In this document: piece by piece, positions 51,749 through 61,929 of the stretch | Layout: each line of letters opens with the position of its first letter | Position numbering within the stretch: position 1 is the stretch's first letter | Assembly (NCBI GenBank): GCA_963921935.1 | Contig: OY998176.1 | Coordinates: forward strand, 171,364,445 to 171,428,444 | DNA length: 64,000 bases | Source: Galeruca laticollis | Taxonomy: Eukaryota > Arthropoda > Insecta > Coleoptera > Chrysomelidae | Direction: 5' to 3' | Notes under the pieces: model-generated | Databases searched by the model: none | What the model saw: the letters and a program-made list of their open reading frames with translations, nothing else | What the model was told of the DNA's origin: nothing | Program-made: the position numbers and the translations under genes

Positions 51749-52558
51749 TGTGACGTTTCCCGAAGGGTTCGTCAGTGTGGTAGAGCATAAAAGGGGTTGG
51801 ATGGTTAGATATATTTCTTTATTCAACCTACAATAAATATCTACAATTAAAACCTAAAACTCTGTACAGTAAGTATATATACAAGATTTATTGGTCCTGG
51901 AGGCGGGCAGTCCCTCTAGGGTGGTCGTCGGATTAGGTCGCGGATTATTCTTCTCGGTTGTCCAGCTTCCTCACTGAGACGCCAGGTTCCTATAACCAAA
52001 GGGGTGTGTGTGTCAGGGCCGAGATCCCGCGTTCAACGCACAGCGTGATCTCGGGGGTCGGGAGTTTGCTTCCGTCCCGGGCTCAACGCGCTCCGGAATT
52101 TCGGCTAATCGGAAAGGCCTCGTTTCTGCGCTCAACACGCTGCAGGGCTTGACCTAAGGTAGTTGGCGTCCGCCCTAAGCTCAACACGCTTTAGGACTTC
52201 GTCCGATATACAGGTTCGCTTAGCGTCTAGCCTCGAGTTCAACGCACACCGAGGGGTCAACGAGAAGCGGGATATTTATGTGTTCACGATTCCTAAGCTC
52301 AACACGCTCCGGAATATAGTGTAACACTTCGGTTATTTTCAGTTGAAGCTTCCTATCGTTATTCTACGTAAGGTAGAGCTTGCCTGGTATATCGCAGAAC
52401 GTATGCTTTGGTAGTATCGGTCAAGTTATTAGCGGAAAGGCGAAGGTGCTGCCCTCTCGGTGCTGGGTGCCCAACTCCGTCTAGTTTGGTTCGTGTAGAG
52501 TTCTGTTTTCTGATTATTTATCGGGGTTATTTTATGTTCAGACGACTGTGTCGTTACA
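51749..52558 (-). mobile_element. Ty3/gypsy LTR, 810 bp
   Basis: On the minus strand it starts TGTAACGACACAGTCG at 52558 and ends AACGTCACA at 51749, the usual TG..CA form with inverted TGTAACG/CGTCACA ends. AATAAA-like motifs (TTGAATAAAG at about 51825) lie near the end. The part from 51900 to 52340 is markedly GC-rich and includes six hairpins (next entry). No second LTR is seen in the window. The protease frame begins straight after it. Confidence 0.72.
52019..52315. repeat. Array of six stem-loops with one conserved loop
   Basis: Six ~25-45-nt hairpins sit 49-60 bp apart, with loops starting at 52033, 52083, 52132, 52181, 52239 and 52299. Each loop is TCAACRC, closed by GY..RC. Units 1 and 5 have GT..AC; units 2, 3, 4 and 6 have GC..GC, a compensatory change. 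One unpaired A or T follows on the 3' side in all six. The outer stems differ completely in sequence yet pair: CCGAGATC/GATCTCGG in unit 1, CTGC/GCAG in 3, CCTAA/TTTAGG in 4, CCTCG/CGAGG in 5, ATTCC/GGAAT in 6. In LTR sense the loop reads GYGTTGA. Confidence 0.8.
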
Positions 52559-52869
52559 ACGTAATAATCAAATTTATCAATTAGACAAATATATTTATCT
52601 AGAAAGTACATTGTTAGATGTTAATACCTATGTTTTGTTCCCTTATGTATATACCTTCCTATCCGTGGTCCACCTGTATTGTTAGAATGAATGCCTTGAT
52701 TTACCCCTAGGCGAGAAGCGTGTGACCTTGTCTTTCCTCATAGTCGATGTAACCCTTAAGCATGTACACAAACCTATAGAATACTTATTGCGATTTCATC
52801 AACAGTGTTCCTGGCTGCATGGATCCACTCCTGATGCCACAAAAAAACTTCGCCATTCAAATTTTTTCA
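52559..52869. other. GPAT intron, no gene
   Basis: Unique-looking sequence beyond the LTR. GTTACAAC..AGTAC follows the LTR end. No feature recognised. Confidence 0.35.
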
Positions 52870-53085
52870 TAGGACTTGTAGTTTGGCCGGAAATCGAGAT
52901 AAACAGATTTTGACCCTTAAAAACTCACCCCTTTCCACTTCCCGACCTCAGATCGCCCATAAATTATTTTTCATTTCATTTTTGTTATATTATCTTCATT
53001 TTCCAATGGGTTTCATCCTACTATTATTTTTTTTCACTGTTTACAATTTTCAAAATTATCGACCCTGGTCTATAAATAAAAAGTT
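52870..53085. repeat. ~210-bp dispersed repeat, copy 2
   Basis: Complement of 31041-31240. Shared blocks include GGCCGGAAATCGAGATAAAC, CCACTTCCCGACCTCAGATC and GGTTTCATCCTACTATTATT. It is non-coding. The two copies lie ~22 kb apart in opposite orientation in the same intron. Confidence 0.65.
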
Positions 53086-53510
53086 ATGATTTAATCAAAA
53101 AAATCATGTTTTTTTATTTTTTTGAAAAAATCGTGATTTTTTGCAACTCTGCCTTTTAGATGGTATAATTTGTCAATCGAAATTCCACGTGAGTGCTGCT
53201 AAGATCTCGGAGCTGATTTTCAGGAATAACCCAGTCAAGTTCTTAGGAATCATAGATGAGCAGTTATTTATATACTTTTCAACTTGATGGAAAATACCTT
53301 AATAGGCAAGGAACCATGATATAGAAGTGCCAGAATGCCGATTCACAAGAAAAAATATATTTTCTATTCCAACATTGCATGTCAGAAATTATTGTAAATA
53401 AATATGTTCTTAATCTTAACCTTTAAAAATATGCAGAAAGAACAAACAAATTATTCATAAATGCAATTGACTGTCTCGACCCTTACTTCGTGGAATATGC
53501 TCATATTAGT

Positions 53511-53678
53511 GTTTTTAAATGAAACTCACGGTCTCTAGTTAATTCCACAATATAATACAAGTTATTGACAATTCTAAAAAATATTGATTTATCGAAACAA
53601 TTGTCAATTTTTTAGAATTTTCAATAACTTGTATTATATTGTGGAATTAACTAGAGACCGCGAGTTTCATTTAAAAAC
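53511..53678. repeat. 168-bp near-perfect palindrome
   Basis: GTTTTTAAATGAAACTC at 53511 pairs with its complement ending at 53678. The arms (~70 bp) contain GGTCTCTAGTTAATTCC and ACAATATAATACAAGTTATT with only a few mismatches; the loop is ~26 bp. It lies 50 bp from the GPAT exon's donor side, in the intron. Confidence 0.85.
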
Positions 53679-53728
53679 ATTCATAAATGCCTTTAAAATT
53701 AGATATATTTGCAATTTGGTTTACTTAC

Positions 53729-53896
53729 CACATTAAATCTACTAGTCCCCCTTGTTTTGCAATTACACTTTTCACCCTATTTGCAAAATTTATAGCAGAT
53801 TCGTCTTCTCGTTGATACATAGGAGGCAGATACCAAACATCGCATACTATGGCCCAACTGGTCATCATCATATATAAGTACTGTACCATTGAGTAT
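53729..53896 (-). CDS. Gpat4: Glycerol-3-phosphate acyltransferase 3/4, penultimate coding exon
   Basis: 168 bp between a TTCTTTATTAG 3' splice site (53898-53897) and GTAAGTAAA (53728-53721). It reads YSMVQYLYMMMTSWAIVCDV, WYLPPMYQREDESAINFANR and VKSVIAKQGGLVDLM. The TSWA.VC.VWYLPPM..... A..FA.RVK..IA.QGGLVDL segment is specific to GPAT3/4, where it follows the four acyltransferase motifs. The exon begins with one base and ends with two of a codon, matching both neighbours. No internal stop or frameshift. Confidence 0.93.
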
Positions 53897-54639
53897 CTAA
53901 TAAAGAACAACAAACAAAAAGTTTACATTATATTTTCAATATTACAATAGTTTTTATATGTTACGGGTGGGAAGTGGTATTAGAACAACCCAATCCCAGT
54001 TCTATCTCCAGTTTTTGTACTGCTTGGGCTGGATTTTATATATAGAGATGACTTTTGTTTATGAACAAGAAACAAGAAATACTTTTGTCAAAATATATGT
54101 GGACCTATGAACAGTTGAATGACAGAAATATTCAAAAAGATTAAAGTGGCTTATATATTGAAGAAAAAAACAATACTTAAAACACAGCCATGGGTGTATT
54201 ATTTAAATTATTTAAATTTAAGCTGCTGAGTTTAATATATTATGTACTTCAAATTAGGTATAATGTGGCTTAAAATTAATAGTAACTGTTGTGCTCAATA
54301 CGGCCCTGTCTGCATCCACCTACACCGACTATTAGCAACAAGCTGTAGAGGGGAGAAGAAATATATAGTATGCAAAAATACTATATTTTCAACACCGAAC
54401 GAAATCTAACAAATATTTATTTTTAAAAATAATTAAAGCACCTTTTCATTAAATTTTGAGTGAGACGAGGTTTCCTCTAATGACTGAGATAATATTAGAC
54501 ATTCTAAATTTACGAGAAAAATTGAGCATCGAAATAGATAATCTTTACTCAGAAACAACAACAATATTTGCAAAAGTAAAAGATTGTAGATTGAGTTTAC
54601 TGAAAAAACCACAGGGCAAAAATGGCAGCATATTTTAAA
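53897..54639. other. GPAT intron, no gene
   Basis: AT-rich; a short ORF at 54456-54638 has helical content (LREKLSIEIDNLYSE) and may be a decayed upstream part of the hAT remnant that follows, but I cannot align it to a motif. Confidence 0.35.
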
Positions 54640-54895
54640 AAATAACTTACCCAATTTATTTAAAGTAATTTCTTCATTCCTGCTTTCTATTCCCGCCACT
54701 TTCGCATTTACAGAAGGGATTTTTTCAATTATGAATTTGAAATGGCGAGAAGAGAGAAACAGAAGTAGTATCTCATTAATAAAAAATGAACTTTTGATTT
54801 ATATTGATCTAAAAATTGAATCTAATAAAGCATATGACACTTTTATTTCAGACAAACCATTCTTAAAAAATGCAAGAAATATAGTTTTTATAAAA
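54640..54895 (+). pseudogene. hAT transposase C-terminal remnant
   Basis: The sequence reads LPNLFKVISSFLLSIPATFA, FTEGIFSIMNLKWREERNRS and SISLIKNELLIYIDL, the hAT dimerisation region (..L.IPAT.A..ER.FS.MN..W...RN..S...I..EL). The catalytic part is absent. It differs from the ZBED-like remnant at 27837, so a second hAT lineage is present. One stop separates an upstream piece. Confidence 0.75.
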
Positions 54896-55749
54896 ATAAA
54901 TAAGCAACAAATATATCTATTTTTAATTTTTCCATAAAATATTATAGTTTTTAAAAGTGTATACCACCATCTACACATTTCAATTTTTTTATGTTTAAGC
55001 GAATTAAATATATTTAATATAATTATGTTTACGTTGACGGATAAAGCACATTTAGATATAAGTTTAATTTGAGTTAAATCTAAAAGATTTTCCATTTTCT
55101 TATCGAAGAATGCGATTTCTAAAATAATATAAGCTGCTTGATATATTAACAATTCACATCACAAATACAGGCATTGACTGTTAACTATCAGGTAAAGTGC
55201 TTGTCAAAATAAATTGTTGACTACAATAAAAGTTTATGTCCATTGCAGGCCGAATTTTAACTATTTTCTAGGTATAAATAGATCTAAACAGATGATAAGC
55301 AACGACTCTCCAATGGCAAAATCAAAGTAAGCTGTTATTGAGTCAGAACCATTTTTCGTGACAAAAGCTTCACATGATTTTAGGATATCGTTTTAATATA
55401 AAATTCACAATTATGGAGATTTTGAGAATCACAAGCAGGTACGCCATTGGAATGGTCATTTTACAAGGGTTTATTGTTCTCTGCCTTTTTACAAGAGAGT
55501 ATAAGTGATCAATTTAGCAAAACATTTGCATTAAAACAGATATGAATACTGAAGTGTTTTATAGTCATTACACAAGTTTAAAACAATATAGCAGAACTTT
55601 ATTTCAGATAATGTGTGAATAGATTTATATTACCATGAAGGAATTTCAAAATATGTATAAAAATAACTGGAAATAATGCCAACTTTAGCCTTACATATGT
55701 TTATAGAATTGTCATTTTAAAATGATTTTGAATTACTTATCTTATTTGC
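54896..55749. other. GPAT intron, AT-rich, no gene
   Basis: No coding region or repeat partner recognised. Confidence 0.35.
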
Positions 55750-55759
55750 AAGCACATCA

Positions 55760-58700
55760 TGCCTGGACATAACTTTGGCCAGCCACTTTGTGGCTAGCAA
55801 AATTAAGGGCTGGGAGGTAATAGACGAAGCCTCAGCGTCGGATCAAAATTACATATCATTTACTATTAAGTCGACCTATAAAAAAGAGACTTATAGAAAC
55901 CCAAGGAATACAGATTGGGAAGCATTTAGGAAGAAATTGGAAACCAATCTAGCCTCACTTGACCCAGTCTCAGGGCAAGGGGTTGAGAGAATGACTTGTG
56001 ACATTAACAATGCCATAATGAACTCATACACCGAGACCTGTCCTAAGACGGTCAGAACGATCAACAGAAATGCACGTTGGTGGAACAGGAAGCTCGAATC
56101 AATGAGAAGGAACGTTCGAAGGCTGTACAATCAGTGCAAACGCACAGGAAATTGGGACAGTCATACGAAGGCGCTCACTGAATTCAATAAAGCAGTGAGG
56201 AAAGCCAAGAGAAGCTCATGGAGAAATTTCTGTCAGGACATTCAAAATGTCTCTGACTTTGCAAAACTCCACAGGGTCATGGCTCAAAATCCAGTTAATA
56301 CTCCAGAGACCATACTCAAAGAAGACGGCTCACACACGGATGGGCCGGAGGAGACACTGGCAGTAATGCTCAGTACGCACTTCCCGGGATCCACCGAAAT
56401 ACAAGTCGAAGCAACGAGCGAAGTCAGAGAAGAATGGAAAGTTGCCCGCGGTCTGGCAACTCGTGATAGCTGGACTTGTGCAAAGTCCATAGTCACATAT
56501 GGGTCTGTGACATAGGCTATTCAATCTTTCGATCCTTTCAAAGCGCCTGGAATGGACGGAATTTACCCTGTACTACTCCAAAAAAGCGCCGACATAATAA
56601 CTCCAAGACTTGTGAATCTGTTCAGACTAAGCCTAGCCACAGGAGTTATACCTATGGTGTGGGAAATCTCCAGGGTGGTATTCATGCCAAAACCTGGAAG
56701 ACCCTCTTACGATACTGCTCATCGTCCGATAAGTCTCTTGTCATTTCTTCTTAAGGCATTAGAGAAGATGATAGATAGGCATTTGAGGGTCACGGTGCTG
56801 GGTAACAAGCCGCTGCACCCTAATAGACATGCCTACCAAAGTAGCAAATCTTGCGAAACAGCCTTGCATAGCTTGGTGAGCAAGATAGAGCAAGCCATTA
56901 CTTACAAAGAAGTTGCACTGGCTGTGTTCCTGGATATCGAAGGAGCATTTGACAATACGAGCACTCGCTCAATATTGTCAAAGCTGGAATCCAGAGGCAC
57001 AGACAGGACAATTACACGATGGATAGAGAACATGCTAAGCAGCAGGAGAGCACAAGCATCCCTGTGTGGTGTCACAAGAGAGGTGAAGACAGAAAGAGGA
57101 TGTCCACAGGGAGGCGTTCTGTCACCAAAGCTGTGGAATCTGGTAGTCGACGACCTTCTTGTCACACTAAACGTGCAGGGGTGGCATGCTCAAGGATATT
57201 CTGACGACATCATCATTCTAATACGGGGAAAACACGTGGGCATCTGCCTGGAACTAATGCAGGGGGCAATGTCCAAAGTGGAGAGATGGTGTGATGCGGA
57301 GGGATTGTCTGTCAATCCCTCGAAAACTATCATGGTACCATTTACAAAACAGCGAATCGCAGAGATTACTAGTGTGCCAAAACTCTTCGGCAATCAGGTA
57401 AAGATTGCCAGGGAGGCAAAATATCTAGGAATCCGGTTAGATGACAAGCTAACCTGGAACAGCCATCTAGCGAGCATCACAAGCCGTTCTCAGATTACGC
57501 TAATGACGATGAGACGAGCAATTGGGTGCACCTGGGGCCTAACTCCGACAATGGTAAACTGGTTGTACATCAGATTAATCAGACCAATGACGGTGTATGG
57601 TGCGATCGCATGGTGGCCTAAAGTTCAGCAAAGCACAGCCGCCAAAACGCTTTCTAAAGTGCAGCGAGCTGCATGTCTGAGCATTACAGGCGCCATGAAG
57701 GGCACCCCAACCGCAGCATTGGAAATACTGCTAAACATCCCACCATTAGATCTTTATATACTGGGAAGGCTATACAGAATGCAGTGCAATGGCAACTGGT
57801 GCAAGCACCATGCTATGAAACATACTAAAATATACGACACCATGAGGTGCGACATCATCGAAATGCCACCTGACAGAATGCCCAAGGTCGTGGAAACTGA
57901 GATACCATATCGTGTCAACTTGAGTGGCAGATCCGAATGGGCACAGGGAGAACCTCAACGCATGTTGAACAGTATCACCTGGTACACCGACGGGTCAAAG
58001 ACCCCAACGGGTACAGGAGCAGGCGTTTAAGGCGTCAGACCCAGGCAAAGCATAAGTGTTTGCCTTGGCAAAATGACGACCGTATTTCAAGCAGAAATAG
58101 CTGCACTAATTGAATGCGGCAGAACATGCATAGACAGGAAATATAACAAAAAGACCATCTATGTGAACACGGACAGTCGGGCGACCCTTTTGGCCTTAGC
58201 AAGCCACAGCTATACGTCGAAGATAGTGTGGGACTGTCACAATACCTTGAAAACGTTGGCAAAAGACAACAGAGTAATTCTGACTTGGGTGCCAAGCCAT
58301 ACAGGGGTATCTGGAAATGAGGGAGCTGATAAGTGTGCCAAGAAATGAGCTCATCTCACCCTCATGGGACCAGAACCAGCATACGGCGTTTCATACAGCG
58401 CCATACGAAAAACTGTTTCCAACTGGGTGTCGCTTGAACACCAAAAGTGCTGGAACAAAATCACGGGACATGCTCAGTCCAAAAGAATGCTAAAAGGACC
58501 ATCGAGTTCCTATGCAGCAAATGCTTTTAGACTGGGTAGGAAAGAACTGCGAAAAGTGGTAGGATTCATAACTGGCCACTGGATATTCAACGTACACCTA
58601 GTGAAAATGGGGATTGAAATAACAAATCCCCATTGCAGGATGTGTGGAGAAGCAGAGGAAACCGCAAAGCACGTGGTCTTCGATTGCCCTGCCCTGTGCA

Positions 58701-58907
58701 GAAGGCGAGCATCCTGTCTAGATATCTTCCTAGGCACAAATCAGGAGGGAATGCAGGAAAACATAGTCCGACGAATCTCAATGTTCGCTAAGAATTTAGG
58801 ATGGGACTCTGCTTAATACCTGTGAGTGGGGGTGCACAATAAGCCAATTAATGGCTGAGCGGCAACCATTAGGGCACCTGAACCCTAACCCCCTCGTGAC
58901 TAAAAAA
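55760..58907 (+). mobile_element. LINE F: 5'-truncated LOA/Jockey-group LINE
   Basis: AAGCACATCA flanks it at 55750-55759 and 58908-58917. The 3' end is a ~90-bp UTR and an A8 tract. It is cut within the endonuclease domain, keeps its full RT and RNase H, and lies in the 6.5-kb GPAT intron opposite to the gene. Base composition (about 48-50% GC) is clearly higher than the flanks, as in a recently arrived element. Confidence 0.88.
55775..58816 (+). pseudogene. LINE F ORF2 (RT and RNase H), three nonsense codons
   Basis: One frame runs from the endonuclease end (HFVASKIKGWEVIDEASASD) to the stop at 58814-58816, broken only by TAG at 56513, TAA at 58028 and TGA at 58346. RT: FDPFKAPGMDGIYPVLLQK, VVFMPKPGRPSYDTAHRPIS, AVFLDIEGAFDNTSTRSIL, RGCPQGGVLSPKLWNLVVDD, YSDDIIILIRG at 57197 (YSDD instead of YADD), GLSVNPSKTIMVPF, AKYLGIRLDDKLTWNSHL. 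RNase H: WYTDGSKTPTGTGAG, VFQAEIAALIECG, VNTDSRATLLAL, LTWVPSHTGVSGNEGADKCA, with all catalytic residues. The end has CRMCGEAEETAKHVVFDC. Absence of frameshifts points to a young copy. Confidence 0.88.
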
Positions 58908-59099
58908 AAGCACATCAAGCCATTCATCAATACTTAAAATTATTAAAATTAATAGTAAACAACTGATCAAGTTAGACATACTGTAGTATTTTTGCTATTA
59001 CTTGAGTTGAATTGAATGAGCACTTTGGTAAAACTCGCAATGTTTCAGGTGAGCCATAGAGAAACACATCACTCCATACAACACAATTTTTTAGAAAAA

Positions 59100-59960
59100 T
59101 ATTTTACGTGCATATTCAATGAGACATAAACAACAAATTATCAATGTTTGTCCAAACAAAAATCAACCCAAGCCTAGAAAATATGGGAATGTGTTGCTCC
59201 TCCATGCTGCTACTCATCTGGGTATATTTGAATGAAATGATCAATGGCATCTTGAAGGATTTCATGTCAAGCTGTTTGTATGGTATCACGTTGCTTTGAA
59301 AAGTCATTAGGGGATTTGGTGAACCTACTTTTCTACCAATCATATCTCAAACATGTTATATAGGCGATAGATCTGCTGATCAGGCGGGCCAAGAAAGAAG
59401 AATAATACTGGCTTCTTCTAAGTACTGTAATGTAACAGCTGTCACATGTGATCGAGCAATATATTGCTGAAAAAGTAGATTATTTAATGCCTATAATTAA
59501 GGTAGAGTAACTGCTTCCTAGACATTATCAAGCAGCTAAATACCAGCGGACTTCTACTACCTATAGCTATAGCACCCCAAACCATTAGTCCTCTGGTAAA
59601 GGCAGGAGCGCGCTCATAAGCATATTATAAAACCGCCTTCCTCCACGGCGACGCATAGCTCGTCTATGGCCATCATGAGCCCATAATCAAACTTTGGAAT
59701 CGTCTGAAAAATCGAGTCTATTCCATTCGTCTTTTCAATTCATTCGTTCATTGCACCATTCCAGTTTGCAAAGCACGGTTGTTATTTTTTAGAGGTACAA
59801 TTAACCATGGACGATAAGATTGCAGACCTGCGCATTTTCCACTGACCTTGTAGTGCTATGGCGGTCTCTAATGGCTAGTAAGTGTAACTGTCGACCCATG
59901 ACAAAGTCGCTCAATTGACGATACTCAGGTTCTTTTCGAGCTCTTGGCATGTTATTCGGT
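59100..59960 (-). pseudogene. Tc1-like transposase remnant
   Basis: Minus strand: MPRARKEPEYRQLSDFVMGR near 59955, then stops. SDDSKVxLWAHDGHRRAMRR near 59690 holds the first catalytic Asp in the Tc1 D.S.F...DGR.RV.R context. TRGLMVWGAIAIGSRSPLVF follows near 59590. QQYIARSHVTAVTLQYLEEA near 59470 corresponds to Q(D)NARPH, so the second Asp is replaced (Tyr). SADLSPI near 59350 precedes the lost Glu. Many breaks; inactive. Confidence 0.75.
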
Positions 59961-60408
59961 AGTCAAATACTAATACCAAACAACCAAATGAAACTAATCA
60001 CTAGTAAGAGATTTCAACAAAAATGAAGAACTCATTTGTTTCAGAATATCGACTAAAAATGGTATTTATCTTACATGGTTTTAGTTCAAAATTTATAGTT
60101 TTCTTATGAGGCTCTAACAAAGATGATGAAAATAATTCAAAAAGTTTGATAAATACAGGCTGACGCGTTCTTTTAGTTTTTTTGTATAATATTTGTATGT
60201 ATATTAAAATTTAAATTTTAAGAGTTCATATTATTGAAACAGATTGTATTAACGTGTTTATATATCAGGGTTGTCAATGTTAAAATTTTGATAAAGGTTG
60301 AAATTTAGCCGAAACGTTAAAAAATATTTTTATGAAAAACACTTGATTCATTAAAATAGAAGACGAAGAAATTCATGTTTTTATTATTATACAACTAAGT
60401 TTAATTAC
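59961..60408. other. GPAT intron, no gene
   Basis: AT-rich sequence up to the exon donor; nothing recognised. Confidence 0.35.
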
Positions 60409-60591
60409 CTGCTACTATTCCAAAAGGCATCTCCAAACCTGGGGTCATATTTTATGGCTACTGGGTAAATAACACTGCCCACTTCAAAACTTCCCTTTTT
60501 AAATTGCATGACTGAGGTATTATTAATACAAGTTCCTTCTGGGAATATGAGAATAGGTGGATTTTTTGGATTGCTCACGTGTTCCTTTAAC
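60409..60591 (-). CDS. Gpat4: Glycerol-3-phosphate acyltransferase 3/4, exon with acyltransferase motifs III-IV
   Basis: 183 bp between a CATCTTTCAG 3' splice site (60593-60592) and GTAATTAA (60408-60401). It reads LKEHVSNPKNPPILIFPEGT, CINNTSVMQFKKGSFEVGSV and IYPVAIKYDPRFGDAFWNSS. FPEGTC is acyltransferase motif III (substrate glycerol-3-phosphate binding) and YPVAIKY is motif IV. GPAT3/4 acylate sn-glycerol-3-phosphate at position 1 with acyl-CoA at the ER membrane, the first step of triacylglycerol and phospholipid synthesis. The preceding exons with the HX4D motif are not in the window. No defect is visible. Confidence 0.95.
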
Positions 60592-60886
60592 CTGAAAGAT
60601 GAAATAAGAACAATTTACAAACACCATCAATTTAATTCGCAAATATTCCAACTGAAATAATCAAATTAATATGATATTGATATTTTTAAATCGTTCCAAA
60701 TGTTCGGTATTAACGAAACTAGCATCTCCGGTTCTCGAGTTGGATACTGGTCTTATAAACAGCTGTTCAAAAGTTAAGGATATTGATTCAATTCGATTTT
60801 AAAAGCTAGAACAAAAACATTTAATGACATTTCTTAAAAGGGTATATATTTGTTAACTGTTAATTGCCAAAAACGAATCATAAAAT
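60592..60886. other. GPAT intron, no gene
   Basis: AT-rich; nothing recognised up to the repeat element. Confidence 0.35.
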
Positions 60887-61872
60887 AAACGGTTTTAAAG
60901 ATTAAAACTAACTTTTCCGCATCTGTGAGATGCCCTGATTAATATTCTATCATAAAATTGTCACTCGTATACACTTCGGGGGATGTATCGTGTTAACAAA
61001 CCGGAATTTCTCCAAAAGAAACCAAAAATCCAGCATGTCTGGATTTATAGGACCCGCTGTACTCGCTATAGTCAGCTGAAAATCAATAGGGTACATCTGT
61101 GAGACACCTTGAAAAATATCTAATTATAAAATTGGCCACTTGTATACACTCCGGAGGCTGTATCGTACTAAACCCCGAAATTTCTCCAAAAAGGACAAAA
61201 ATGTGGCACTTCAGGTACCATAGCACCCGTTGTACTAGCTCTGGTGAGCTCAAAAACAATAAGGTTCATCTATAAGATGCCCTGAACAATATTCAATCAT
61301 AAAATGGGTCACTTCTATACACGCTGGAGGCTGTATCGTGCTAACAAACTGAAATTTTTCCAAAAATGACAAAAATTTGGTACCTCAAGTACCATAGCAC
61401 TCGTTGTACTGGCTTTAGTGAGTTGAATCTCAATAGATTTCATCTTTGAGGCGCCCTGTATAATATCCAATCATAAAATTGGTCACTTGTATATACTCCG
61501 GAGGCTGTATCGTGCTAACAAACTGAAATTTCTCCAAAAATGACAAAAATTACGTACTTAAAGTACTATAGCACCTGTTGTACTGGCTATGGTGAGCTGA
61601 AAATCAATAGGGTTTATCTGTGAGATGTCCTTAACAGTATTCCATCATAAAATTGGTGATTTGTTGCACTCCGGAGGCTGTATCGTGCTAACAAGACATG
61701 TAACGAAAAGTGGCCGACGACATACACACAGGTTTTTTTTCTAAAAAGCATTTTTTCGTGTTGTTCTTGATGAATAACGTAAAAATAACTCAAGTTTTTT
61801 TTACAAAATATCAACTTTTTTGTGGGTAAACCAATACTTTTCTCGCATATTAGATAGGTTGGGCGGAAAAGT
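60887..61872 (-). mobile_element. Five-unit repeat element, copy 2 (inverted)
   Basis: This is the sister of 8528-9506 on the opposite strand. CTCCGGAGGCTGTATCGTGC or a variant marks five units near 60975, 61150, 61325, 61498 and 61670, spacing ~173-175 bp. It begins AAACGGTTTT..ACTTTTCCGC (60887-60924) and ends GGTTGGGCGGAAAAGT at 61872. Length 986 bp against 979 bp for copy 1. No ORF is present. Confidence 0.8.
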
Positions 61873-61929
61873 CATATTTTTTTCTTATCGTGGAATATTG
61901 AAAATTAAATAAAGTACCAAGGTAGAATA

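Noticed and set aside
52019..52315. CRISPR-like array
   Set aside because: The repeated core is only ~11 nt, spacing varies, and the units are paired hairpins in a eukaryotic LTR.
56902..57393. Minus-strand ORFs across the LINE F reverse transcriptase
   Set aside because: They are shadows of the strongly supported plus-strand RT frame.
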